Origin: Corinectria fuckeliana | Taxonomy: Eukaryota > Ascomycota > Sordariomycetes > Hypocreales > Nectriaceae | Assembly (NCBI GenBank): GCA_019137255.1 | Contig: WPDH01000121.1 | Span: 1 to 64,000 of the forward strand | Direction of reading: 5' to 3' | DNA length: 64,000 nucleotides | Part shown: one piece after another, positions 34,376-44,630 of the stretch | How the letters are laid out: the number at the start of each line of letters is the position of its first letter | Numbering within the stretch: position 1 is the first letter of the stretch | Program-made: the position numbers and the translations under genes | Notes under the pieces: model-generated | Told to the model about the DNA's origin: nothing | The model's database searches: none | Seen by the model: the letters and a program-made list of their open reading frames with translations, nothing else

Positions 34376-34913
34376 ATATCCGGCTTTCTCGTTGGATGTT
34401 TTGAGAACAAATCACGACGTGAGAGAACATGCTTTTGCGCCCAGCAAAGAAGAAGGCAAGACTGCCCGCACGTCTCTACTCGGAATGATTAACCGTCGGA
34501 GGAGGGCGGGTGGATTGCTTGCCGTTAGCGAATGCAAATCGCGGCAATGTATTGGGCCTGGGAGTTTTAGGCTTTGGGTTTGGTGTCGGGATCCCGAGGC
34601 ATTAAGACGTGTTGGCATTCATGAGGCCCTCGGTTAGGAACATGGGCTGTGAATAAGTGTTAGATGCGTCACTATTTGCTGTTTGTTCTGACGCTAACCT
34701 GGTTGTCAGGCACACCCCCGGCGTAACTTGTTTCTCACCAGCAAAGAAACAAATCATTGACTTGTCCCAGACAAGCAGTCTCAACTCATCAACGCTGTCT
34801 CGACACAAGCAAGTTCACAATGAAAGGTATCAGGAAGGTAGCGTAACGGCATAAAAAGTTATGGATGCAATCTTTAGTCAAAAATCAATCTGGAGTAATT
34901 ACTTATATATATG
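34376..34913. other. Convergent 3' region
   Basis: 538 bp between the SET gene (+) and the Zn2Cys6 gene (-); no coding signal. Confidence 0.55.
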
Positions 34914-37800
34914 CTATGCTGTGACTTCGCCGACATCGCCCTCTTTTAGCGCTCCCAACAGCATCCGCGCAATATCTCTATCCGCTTTATCATCTGTGTT
35001 GCCCATTTCATCCCACAAAGTTTCTATCCATTCAGCAGAGACATCCGGCATTGGACCATCGAGATACATGCCTTCGAACTCGCTTGTGCCGCTTGGCGAC
35101 TCCTCATTTATCTGGAAGACTCCATCGGCGTCAACCCCTAAGCCATCGATTCCTTCAGAAGGTAGAATATTTGTGTTTGCCGGTCCCTCCGTTGCCATCT
35201 GTGACCGAATCTGATCACGAAGGGCGCCGATGGCGGCTTCTTCTGTGTTGGACATGAGGGAATCCGTTTGGGAGAGCGGTGATTGGGTTGAATCAGACTC
35301 GGAATTGATAGATTGGACAACACCTGATCCCCTATTTGTGGGTGCTCCCGGACCTAGACCAGAGCCGATGGAGGCGTTGGTTGTACGATTGGCTTCGATG
35401 AGCGCCTTCAGGGGACTATAGCCACCTACGAAGAGTCCGCGAAGGCTCACAGGAAAGTCTCCATCTTCCGGCAGGCGTCCTTTGCTGAGGCTGACATCCA
35501 GTGCTAATGCTAGGCGCAGGTAAGAGCTCGGTTGTAAGGCAAGAATGTCGGTCCAGTCTGTGATGTTGGAGTTCTGGTTTCCCTGGGCGTTTGTGTTGTC
35601 CAACTGCGCAAGGTTGACCACGTGTCGCACGATCTTGCTAACCCAGTCTACACCGTCATATTGAGGTTGATAAGTCTTCATTGCCTCAATGAGAATATTG
35701 AGTCGGCGCTGCTTCAACTCCGAGGCCGCGTTCGTGTCGAGGCTGAGGTCCTTGGAAGGCGCCGAGAGTTTGACGTCGAGGATATTGAGGACCAAGGGGA
35801 GGGCTGTGCAGGCCACCGCAGATATGGGTAACCAGCGGGCAAGCTTCAAATGGACAAGCTCCTTAAGACACTCCGTCACGCCTGAAGCAGCATCCTGGAG
35901 TTCATGGCGGTTTTCGTAGATAGTCGACAATCCCCTAGTCGAGGTTACCACGTTTGGACTGTCGCCATTCGGAATCGCCTGGAGGATGGCCAAATGGAGA
36001 ATTTCATGATGGGATAGGACAACACGAGATGAGTGGTAGTACATATACATGAGATTGGTGTACAAGATGACTGAGTCATGCTGGTATTCTCTTCCGTTGT
36101 CAGCACCACGTCGGGAGAGAGGGCTACCTCCGAACAAAGGGAATCGTGACGTTGCAGATCTGTACCATCGGCGCAGCGATATTTTGCATTCTTTGATCCG
36201 ACCTTCATCTCCTGGCTTCAGCTGTCTCCCCCAGCCTGGGGTGTCGTCGAGCGGGAAGACCAGTATGAGGATGTCGGTCAGGACGGAGTAGAGCTCGACC
36301 ACCTGCGCCAAGATCTCTGCAAGAGTCTTTTTGGTTCCAGGGTTGTAAACTCGCGATCTCTCGAACTCGTTCTCGAGGTCCGCGAGCCCCAGAACGGGGT
36401 TGGAATCGAAATCAAAATGAGCTTTTGTGATCTGAGTAGGTCGCCTCATCAACAAACCTAGGGTGCGGTCCCGGATCACGCAGCACCACCAAACCTTCTT
36501 GAGGATGTTCTGCTTTCGATGTTGCATTGGATGCGTAACAGCAGAGAATACAGGCATAGCGGCATAGTGGTGTGCTTCGGCACTCCTTGCATGCTGAATC
36601 GCGAGGCTAAGCCACGATGTATTCGGATTCCGGGCCGATGAGGGAGCCCAGAAGGAGAGGAGGAGCGCTGCTTGGGCGATGGCGAGAGGCGATGACTCGG
36701 ACTCGAAGTCGTATAGAAGCTTCGCACGCCGGTAAAAGGCAGCTCTTGCAACGCGAATGCTGGGAAATCCCAGAGCCTTGATGGTGGTGCGAGAGACAAA
36801 GTTGCACGAGGCAAATAGAATTGCCTGGAATAGCAGCAAAGAGACACGCTCGGTAGGCATACCAGAGTTTGCGCTATGGCATTGAAGGTCCCAGAAGTCG
36901 CCCTCGTTTATAAGTGGCAGCAAGGGATGGACGTGCATGAAGTACTGTTGGAGAAACTCGTCTAGCATAGTTCGCGTGGGAACGCGCAAACACCCCTGCA
37001 GCTCGAGAAAGTTGACATCTTGGGGAGGAATGTTTGGGAGATTTCCCATTGTGAGGAAGGGATAATAAGAATACACAACATCGGACGTCAAGCCAAGGTG
37101 GCGTTCACCTGACCAGGCGTCGTTGGTATTGCCGTGGTATTGACTTGACGAGGTTGAGTGGTTGATTTGGGTTGCGCTGTATGAAGCTACATTCAGGTTT
37201 AGCTCGGCCAAGCCAGGGTATGTATATGCTTGATTACCTCGGCCTTGTTGGCTTGGTTGTTGGAGAGATGGATGCTGCAAATCGATCGTTTCAGTCGTGA
37301 TGCTTTCTCTTCGATCGCCGTCCTTCGATCCGTAGTTGTTGACGGATTCGGCCTGGTCAGGTTCCAGGCCATGTCCTTCATGGGATGGCTGATTCGGGGG
37401 TTCCGGGAGCTCGTTCAGCCTGGACTTTACCACAGCTTCAGCAGAATGTGATGCGCATCCATGCGGCTCGGCTGGTGCGTATGGGGGTTGAGAAATGACA
37501 ACATTTTCGCTAGCATCTCGTTGAGGTCGGCGACTGAGAGTGGGTGGTGTAAGCCGAGGGTGAGCCAGACAACTAAGAGTGGGAGACGGCATACAATCTA
37601 GATGCCCTTCCGGTGACGACACATGCCTCGCTGTCGAGGTAGCAGTTCATACACGGGCGCCCTCTTTGGGAGACGTCACAGCGGACCTTGCGGGCACGAC
37701 ACGAGAGACAGGCCTTGGGGGCTCGCTTGCGAATCTTGGCAGGGGCCTTGGGTTTGTGGTCCATTGTGTGGGTTTCGGTGGAAGTCAACGTTGTAGCCAT
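34914..37800 (-). CDS. Zn2Cys6 transcription factor (941 aa)
   Basis: Two exons on the minus strand, 37595-37800 and 34914-37533, with a 61-nt intron just after the zinc cluster. The DNA-binding domain is complete: Cys31, 34, 41, 50, 53 and 60 in the pattern CX2CX6CX8CX2CX6C, preceded by a basic KIRKRAPK. A ~150-residue Ser/Gln/Pro-rich linker follows. The fungal-specific middle homology region (Fungal_trans) starts around LRVPTRTMLDEFLQQYF and VHPLLPLINEGDFW, with KKVWWCCVIRDRTLGLLMRRP typical of the family. This layout is closest to cutinase-regulator (CTF1-beta) type factors by my recollection; the actual targets are unknown. The C-terminus is acidic (EWIETLWDEMGNTDDK), a plausible activation region. 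Splicing restores the frame into ASRFRRPQRD, as in relatives. Confidence 0.92.
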
Positions 37801-38712
37801 TGCTGCAATTTAAAAGGAATCGACTCAGAGAGCTGGGCTTCAAGACGTGCTCATGACACCTTGGGGCAATGGATGAGAAGGAGGAGAAAAAAAGTTGGGG
37901 GGGGGGAAAGACGGATAGACAGAAGTTGGAGTAAGGTGGGCAGGGTCCCTTGGCGAGGGAAGGCACGGCCGACCCATGCCACTCATTCTTGTCTCCGGGT
38001 TTCCATACTACCGTAAGTAGTCTACTTCGTACTATTACGTGCATCCATACATACATACATACATAGCTGTGCAATTGCATGCAAGTTAGTCTGTCCGAAG
38101 GGGTCCTCGAGGCAGTGAGAGTGCGGGGTGTGGAGTTAGTGTGAGAGCTCGTGTGGGGTATGGGGTATCTAAGGACGCTTCCGACGATGCCGCTCATAAA
38201 GTGCTCCTCTCACCCAAAACAAATAGTCGAGCGGAGCCATGAGGATCATTATCCGGCACTAGCTGGCAGGAGAGTCAGAAGAAGGCTGCCACCTGCATCA
38301 TACTGAGTCGAGCGGCTTGCGCGGACAGCCCATTATCCCGGCATCTTTCATTGAACGGGTATATTCTACCGCGGCTGGCCAATTTGTGCCGCGGCTTCTG
38401 ACTCATTAGCGTCTCTCGGTTTCCGACGCATAGCTCACCACTTGTTTGCACGAGCGAGCTCGTTCTGTCCACCAGCTCCGACACAAAAGAACACAGAAGA
38501 ATGAAACAGTAAGAGTTGCTAGTCTTACGAGTTGATAATGTCTAGACTAACTCAGAAACCATTCTGGGACGTTTTCTAGCATTTCCACCCCAATCTGGAT
38601 ATCGAGGTCTAGGGTGAGCTACAATGGAGGTAAACCGTCCCTAGTCTTGTTCTCAAGCCGAACTTCCGAAGTCATCATCTTGCCGTAAGCATCCAGCTCA
38701 CGACGAGTTGAA
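37801..38712. promoter_or_regulatory. Divergent region between Zn2Cys6 gene and hydrolase
   Basis: 912 bp holding both promoters. It contains a run of G (around 37899-37908), a CATA microsatellite (38047-38064) and a TAAGTAGTCTACTTCGTAC-type motif (38014-38040). No coding signal. Confidence 0.5.
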
Positions 38713-39549
38713 ATGGCTGATACACCAGATGAGACAGTCACCGACGACGAGCTTTTCTTCTCCTCCCAGAATGCTTCTTCACCGAAGACTATTGTCTTAC
38801 TCCATGGCCTCTTTGTCAGCCATCTCGAATGGGAGCACGTCGTTCCCCACCTTAAAGGCTACCATCTGATAATCCCCGACTTGCCACAGCACTCCCGGTC
38901 CAAATCCATCCGTCCCTTCTCCCTGGCTCTAGCCGCGGACAAAGTGGCCTCGCTTATCAAGCGCCATGCCCACGGAGGCACAGCTCACGTGGTCGGCATG
39001 TCTCTTGGCGGCTTCGTAACCATGGATCTCATCCGGCGCCACCCCGCGCTCGTCGACTCCGCCTTCGTCGCAGGAGCCCCCCCCTTCAGGCCCTGGCAGG
39101 TCTGGGTGGCACAGAGGGCAACCACGCTGCATTGGGCTCTTCGTTTGGTCCAGAAGAGTGGAATCAATCGCGTCGTAGCGTGGCAATCGGGGATGAAGCC
39201 GCACGAGCAGATGGAGAAATAGGCCACAGCCAACAAAGAGTACAGTCTGGTGCACGACGCCTACGGAGAGCTCAGCAGGTGGCAGGAGGAAGACGTCAAG
39301 AGTGTCGGTGTATCAGACAAACGTATACTCGTTGTGGCCGGGGGCAAGGTTGATAGTGTCGAGCGCACGAAGCAGATGGGCGAGACTCTCAGGGAACAAA
39401 GCAGAGAGGGTGGGAAAGAAACGCGCGCCGTTGTCGTTCGGAGTGCTATTCATGAATGGAACCTCCAGTTTCCCGAGCTATTTGCTAATGGTGTGAAGGC
39501 TTGGGTTGAGAAGCAACCGCTGCCGGAAGAGTTTGAGCTATTAGCATAG
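38713..39549 (+). pseudogene. Alpha/beta hydrolase interrupted by in-frame TAG
   Basis: A single-exon alpha/beta-hydrolase frame runs from ATG 38713 to a stop at 39549 but has a TAG at 39220-39222. The first part (169 aa) has the oxyanion-hole LLHGLF, the nucleophile elbow VGMSLGGF (Ser97) and the cap region. The second part (109 codons, same frame) has the acid strand ILVVAGGKVD and the C-terminal His loop SAIHEWNLQFPELF. A truncated product would therefore lack the Asp and His of the triad. The codon could come from AAG or GAG by one change (reading MEK-stop-ATANKEY). A 48-nt intron 39175-39222 (GTAGCG...AATAG) would remove it in frame, but the donor is poor and the removed part looks coding. 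Readthrough or a sequence error are other options. Substrate unknown. Confidence 0.65.
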
Positions 39550-40061
39550 AAATTCTCATCGTGGGTAGCTTCGTCTCTCATATCATTAGACCAAGACGGC
39601 GAGTACACGCCTCGGAAAAGCACTGACTTTCCAACCTAAGTCCATCGACAAGTCTTGTATTCTGACCTACATAGCCTAATATTGCCTCAATGTCACATGC
39701 TTGGGTGCCATCTCCATATAAAGCTGCCAACTTGCTGGATCTCTCTTGTAATCACGTTGTTAACGTTCTTTCTTTGTTGAACAGCAAGCCTGTTTCGTGG
39801 CTGCCATTTTCTAGCGAGGAGTCTGGGACAAAGGTAAGCCATGGTAGGTGGTAGGCGCTGCGTGTACAGACAATGCTTCTACACTAAAGATGTTGTATAA
39901 ATTGCAAAGTTTTCTTCATCTCCGCGTCAGAACCGCCTCGATCAAACGGCTCCAAGTCAACAATTTAGCACTCGGAGAAGCAACATCCAGCTGCCATTGT
40001 CATCGCACCTCGCGGATATCCTCCCCTCTGACTCCAGATACTGACACGGAAAACCCCCACA
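39550..40061. other. Intergenic, 0.5 kb, no gene seen
   Basis: Holds the 3' end of the hydrolase and the promoter of the 170-aa gene. No coding signal. Confidence 0.5.
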
Positions 40062-40648
40062 ATGGCTGCCATGGATTCATATCACCTTCTTGAAAGTCAC
40101 CTCCCCGAGAAAGTGACTAGCTGGTCATACAGACAAGACGAATTCACCGGCGACATCACCCACCTCTTTCACTTCTCCCTTCTACGTTTGGAGCTCAGAA
40201 TCTCAACGGGCCCAGATCCCAAAATATCGGGCTCCGTCACAGACCTCTATTTACACTTTCCGGGAGGTGTGGATGGTCTCTGCAAGAACCTTTGCGATAT
40301 ATTTGAGGATGCCATCGGCAACTCCCCTCTAGTGAGGCGACTAGAACTTGAGGTCGCCATTCTGCAGGCTCTGGAGACCATTGTCGAGTTCACGAGGATG
40401 TTGACCTCAAGGCCGAAGTTGAGAAGGGCTAGGGAGAAGGGGCGTTTTCGGGACCAGTGTCAGGAAGGGCGGGGTGAAAACTATCCAAAGGTAAGTGATT
40501 TTGTTTACAAATAGCAGAAAAACGACAAGCCATAATAGCAATCACTGCTTCTTTCTGTTCATAGATTTTATCTAACAACTTCCCATTTCCTGAACGCCGT
40601 GCCATGCTCCCTCTCCGATGCCCAGAACTTCTGAATAACCCAGTTTAA
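40062..40648 (+). CDS. Hypothetical protein (170 aa)
   Basis: Exon 1 is 40062-40490 and a likely exon 2 is 40565-40648, with a 74-nt intron (GTAAGT donor, TTCATAG acceptor). Without splicing it would end at 40514 (150 aa). The start has a good context (CACAATGG). The first ~120 residues read as a soluble domain (LLESHLPEKVTSWSYR, LLRLELRIST, LYLHFPGGVDGLCKNL, LVRRLELEVAILQALE). I recognise no family. The spliced second exon (ILSNNFPFPERRAMLPLRC) has a peptide-like look, which favours the spliced form. In that form its TAA overlaps the stop codon of PRP17 on the other strand. Confidence 0.5.
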
Positions 40649-42243
40649 TCCCAGTACCTGATCTCGCCGTCCATGCCTGCCGTCACCACCTTGCTAGTTT
40701 CCTGTGGATTCCACTTGACGCAGGTGATGGCCTGGTTGCCCGCCTTGAGCTTGTGGTACATCTTGCACGTCTTCCAGTCCCAGAAGCACACGTAGCCGGC
40801 CGAGTCTCCAGAAGCCAGGAACTGACCATCCGGGCTGCAGTCAAGGTCGATAGCCAAGCCCGCGTTGTTGTGTCCGCGATAACTCTTCTTTCGGTTCTGG
40901 CGGAACTTGTCGTTGGCGCCGTAAACCAGTATCTGATTATCGGAGCTCTGGTAGGCGACATATTTGCCGCTTGGGTGAGGAGCAGCACGCGTCATGGGGT
41001 ACATGTCCGGCTCTGCGATGTATTTGATGGGGACGGGAATGTTGTAGTCCCAGGCTCGGAGCGATTTGTCGTCAGACGTGGTCATGAAGCGGCGATTATC
41101 ATCAACAAAGGTGATAGTGTTGATGGCTGCCAAATGGTGGTCGTACTCCTGGACCACCTCTTTGGGAGTTCGTATATCAAACTGCACAATCTTCTTGTCT
41201 GACATGCCTGCCAAAAACTCGTTGGCATGTTCAGGATCTGGGTTGAACTTGACCACGTGGGGAGTCTTGCCAGTCGTAAACTTGCTGATACACACACCCT
41301 TCTCGGTATCCCAAAGCTTGATCATACGATCATATGAAGAAGACAAGAACTGAGTGCCCGAATTGTTGAAGCAAATATCGGATAGCGCCTTGGAATGGCC
41401 AGAGTAGGTCCGGAGCAGCTCGCGGTTGTGGTAGACGTCGAAGATCTTGACAGTCGTATCGGCGCTGGCTGACAAGAGCAGGTGAGCAGAGCCAGGAAAG
41501 AAGCGCAGCGCAGTGACGGCCTTGGTGTGGTTCTTCCAGGCGTGGATCTGCTTCTTGGGGATGTAGTTGGTGACGCTTCCCGGCTCCTTCCGCAGATCGA
41601 CGTCTAGATCTTGGGGAACATGCATGTACGTCCTGCCCTGGTAGTCGTATTCGGCGGAACCGTGGAATGTTGTCGTCTCGTCGCCCATCTCCTCAACCTC
41701 CTTCCTTCGCGCCAAAGCTCTGACTGGCGCCTGAACCACTGTTCCGCTCTCAACGACATCTTCCTCCTCCTCCTCCTCCTCCACGATCTCGTATTCCTCA
41801 TCGCTGGCGAGCTCCTCGCCCTCTCCCATAACCTCAAACTCGGGTCGCTTGTACCTGGCCCATGGTCCGACGTAAGCACCAGGACCTTCTGCAATGGTTG
41901 CGTCGCCCTTCTTTTCTCTTCCAGCACGTATCCGTGCAGCTTCAGCCTTGGCTTCTGCACTGCTTTGGTACTCTCTTTCTGGACCCCCCTTTCGTTCGAC
42001 TGCTCGGTGCTTGCTGCGGAAGGTATGCTCGCTGACGAAGGTTTCCTCCGCATGGCCGGTGAGGATGTTCTTGCGCTTCAGCGCATTCGTGTCATCTACG
42101 AATGGGTTCAAGGGGCCCAGTTGGGGACGCGACAGGTCTTCAGCTGTGTAGGGTACCACAGCATGGTCGGGCTGTGCTTGCTCTCGAACGATGAGCGCAT
42201 CCTGTGGCGCCATATTTGGCGGGTATTCGCCGAAGTCTGCCAT
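40645..42243 (-). CDS. PRP17: Pre-mRNA splicing factor PRP17/CDC40 (532 aa)
   Basis: Single exon on the minus strand. The N-terminal half is charged and mostly disordered, with the family blocks PLNPFVDDTNALKRKN, GPGAYVGPWARYKRP and a Glu-rich run. The C-terminal ~300 residues form a seven-bladed WD40 propeller, with repeats visible as KIFDVYHNRELLRTYSGH, MIKLWDTEKGVC, SLRAWDYN, CFWDWKTC and the ending GEIRYWD. PRP17 acts in the second catalytic step of splicing in the spliceosome. The block IPKKQIHAWKNHTKAVTAL leading into blade 1 is typical. MADFGEYP is the first in-frame ATG. Confidence 0.96.
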   Translation of the reverse strand: MADFGEYPPNMAPQDALIVREQAQPDHAVVPYTAEDLSRPQLGPLNPFVDDTNALKRKNILTGHAEETFVSEHTFRSKHRAVERKGGPEREYQSSAEAKAEAARIRAGREKKGDATIAEGPGAYVGPWARYKRPEFEVMGEGEELASDEEYEIVEEEEEEEDVVESGTVVQAPVRALARRKEVEEMGDETTTFHGSAEYDYQGRTYMHVPQDLDVDLRKEPGSVTNYIPKKQIHAWKNHTKAVTALRFFPGSAHLLLSASADTTVKIFDVYHNRELLRTYSGHSKALSDICFNNSGTQFLSSSYDRMIKLWDTEKGVCISKFTTGKTPHVVKFNPDPEHANEFLAGMSDKKIVQFDIRTPKEVVQEYDHHLAAINTITFVDDNRRFMTTSDDKSLRAWDYNIPVPIKYIAEPDMYPMTRAAPHPSGKYVAYQSSDNQILVYGANDKFRQNRKKSYRGHNNAGLAIDLDCSPDGQFLASGDSAGYVCFWDWKTCKMYHKLKAGNQAITCVKWNPQETSKVVTAGMDGEIRYWD

Positions 42244-42858
42244 TTTGCGTGATGTGAAAAGTTGATGCTTAAGTTTTCTCGAGCGCGCCGTCACAAGTCG
42301 GCGGGATTGACGGGCGGCGGCGATCGCGACCGGGCCGTCCAAGGTAGAAAAGCGGGTGATCACGTGATGCGAATATACCTAATGCGCCGGGACAACCCTG
42401 CCAGCCAGATCAGAGGCAAATAAGCAGTGTACCAGATTGGAAACTTCTAATTACTTCGTAGACACATTGAGTTTTATCGCATATATTCCCTTAGTTTGAT
42501 CATTACTCAATTATCGTGCTAGCCGTTGACCGAGCAAGTAGTAAGGAGGCAAAGTTCCAAGCTCCCAAAAGCCAGCCGTAGCACAAACCTAGCCGTCAAT
42601 AAATAATCAGCCAGAGCGCCAGCCGGCACGACAGCACATAATATACGCCAAAACCCGCCTCTTTAGAACGTCATCAATCTATGCCATCTTCCACTCGTTA
42701 TTTACTGCGTCTGCAGAGCCGAGCCTCATCGCGCGACTTGCCCAGTTAGCGCTGCTCGAGCTCGATTTGCATGCTAAAAGCACTCCTAATCCGTCCTTCC
42801 AGCCACGGATGGCCTCTGGCGAGAGTCAGGTACCGGTTCGCGGTTTCGTCCGAGTTTC
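42244..42858. other. PRP17 promoter and cornichon 3' region
   Basis: 615 bp. The first ~130 bp upstream of PRP17 are G/C-rich and end with a TCACGTGA palindrome. The remainder, toward the cornichon gene's end, is A/T-richer. No coding signal. Confidence 0.5.
42360..42367. promoter_or_regulatory. TCACGTGA palindrome upstream of PRP17
   Basis: An E-box-type octamer about 117 bp upstream of the PRP17 start codon, identical to the one at 13686-13693. Binding by a Cbf1/USF-like bHLH protein is inferred from the sequence class only. Confidence 0.4.
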
Positions 42859-43497
42859 TTAGGAGGACTCATCCCGGATGAGGGCGACAATCATGCTGTA
42901 GAGGTAGAAGAAGAACATGATAAGGTGGAAGCCCAGCTTGAAGAAGGATTCCTAGGATTGGGTTAGAGAAGCGCAAGCCGGTGGGGGCGATATCGCATAC
43001 CTTCTTGTGGACGTTGAGCTTGCGGAAGATCTCGGTGGCGTCGAGCAAATGGGTGTTGTCGGCGATCCTGCGACTCTGTTAGTCCAACGTCGGCAAAGCA
43101 AACAAGTCTAATAACGTACTTCTTGACGTTCCAGGCAAGGAGAGGCAAGTTGAGGATCAGAGGGACCCAATATCCGTTGATGAGGAAGAGGAAGGTCAGG
43201 AAACCATGAACGGCGGCCTCGGGGATGATGTAGGTGTTGAGTCGGTTGCAGAGATCAATGGGGTTGATGTAATCGCTATGGAAGACGCAGTCAGCTCTTA
43301 AGTCCTTGAAGTCGAGTCGTGGAGGGTGCGTATCCCGCGGGCGCAGAATCTAGCGCCGAGGCGGGAGGGCGAGAGAGCAGGGTCGCGACGTACCACTCGA
43401 GATCGCTGTACATGATGGTGAAGAAGACCTGCAGAAAGAGGTTGACGGCGTTGATCAACACCGACAGCAGAAACAGCCATGCTTCTCCGGACATCAT
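42859..43497 (-). CDS. ERV14: Cornichon/Erv14 ER cargo receptor (139 aa)
   Basis: Four exons on the minus strand: 43394-43497, 43120-43275, 43001-43067 and 42859-42951. Introns are 118, 52 and 49 nt. The protein matches the cornichon family along its length: an N-terminal TM (AWLFLLSVLINAVNLFLQV), the signature DLECDYINPIDLCNRLN, the middle TMs (AAVHGFLTFLFLINGYW, LILNLPLLAWNV), LLDATEIFRKLNVHKKESF and a last TM (LIMFFFYLYSMIVALI). Cornichons sort transmembrane cargo into COPII vesicles at ER exit sites. Yeast Erv14 has 138 residues, so the length is as expected. MMSGEAW is chosen because the family starts right before TM1; the frame stays open upstream but that is leader. A 14-nt C-run (sense strand) lies 15 nt before the start. 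Confidence 0.96.
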
Positions 43498-44630
43498 GAT
43501 GACGGATTTTGCGGGGGGGGGGGGGGAAGGTCGGGAATTGGTTATCTCAAGTCGAGGACAGCTGTTCGAGGAAGCTCGGTCACAAGCTCCGGTTTGCGCG
43601 CGGGCAAGGGCAAGGGCAAGCGAGAGTCGTTTGGCGAAAAAGGGCGAGGCGTTATCACAGAGGTGAGGAGGAGGCGAGGCGAGGCGAGGTGAGGTGAGGT
43701 GAGAAAAAGACGTGGTCTTGCAGCGAGCCCAAAGGTGATGTGTTTGGTGTCTTAAGGCGGGAACCGGGGGTGGGGGAAGAAGCGAGAAATGTGGTGGCGG
43801 GCAACGGATGGTGTGGTGGGAGTTTTGGTGCAGAAGAAGGTGGAGGGAGGAAAGCAGATGCCCCAGTTGCGAGTGGCTCCAAGTTGCAGTGGTTGAGTGG
43901 CTCCCTCCAGTAGCAGTGGCCATGGATGAAAGCGCTACCACCCAACGTGCTAGCGGCGATGATGGAAGAGGCTTCGCTGCCCGCCTCACAACCGGGCTCC
44001 AGCTCGATCTTCGGGCTCAGTGGCGGGTGGCGTAGATAACTCCCCGTGGAAAGGTAAGGCGGGAACGGCAAATGTGGCTGGGAATAAGGCCTGTGCGCCC
44101 ACCTACTACTAGTAGGTACCTACCTACTAGGCACCTGTCCGCGGATGCATTGTTACGCAATGTAGACTCGCAACCGGTTGCCGCCGTGTAATCCATTGTT
44201 TTTTACTCTTTTCTTTCTTTTTGTTAGTCTGGTCGCATCTCAGGCATGCATCTCGTTCTGCCATTTGCGTCATACAACATCACTGCATCTGGGTCTCACG
44301 CCTCCAAGCCTTAGATTAACAATTCTGACTTGGCGTCACGTCGGAACTCGGGGACAAACGATGGACGATAAACGGATCCTTCGTCTAGCAAGCAGACTAG
44401 AGTTGTTTGGTTCATGACTTTGGTGAATAGGACTGCGTCTGCTCCATGCATTCCTTTCCTGACTCCCCACCATCAACTACCTAGACTACCAGCCCTCAAG
44501 GTCCCAACTCCATTCTCAGCCAAATGCTTCTCAAGATATGGTACATCCCAGCTCTCATGCCATGCCTCTCGCTACATCTTGACCACCCTAGAGTTACACG
44601 CGTGCATTTTCACAGTTCGTCTTATTTGGC
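43498..44630. other. Cornichon promoter and MetAP1 3' region, 1.1 kb
   Basis: Upstream of cornichon (minus) and downstream of MetAP1 (minus). Holds a G14 run (43513-43526), G/A-rich repeats of the type GGCGA/GGTGA (43665-43705), a CTACTAGTAG palindrome (44106-44115) and TACCTACCTA motifs. No coding signal. Confidence 0.5.
43513..43526. repeat. Homopolymer run of 14 G (C14 on the cornichon sense strand)
   Basis: An uninterrupted G14 run located in the likely 5' leader of the cornichon gene, ending 15 nt from its ATG. The exact length may be uncertain in raw sequence. Confidence 0.85.

Noticed and set aside
42244..42363. Basic N-terminal extension of PRP17
   Set aside because: It would need a GTG start; PRP17 proteins begin close to MADFGEYP and act in the nucleus.
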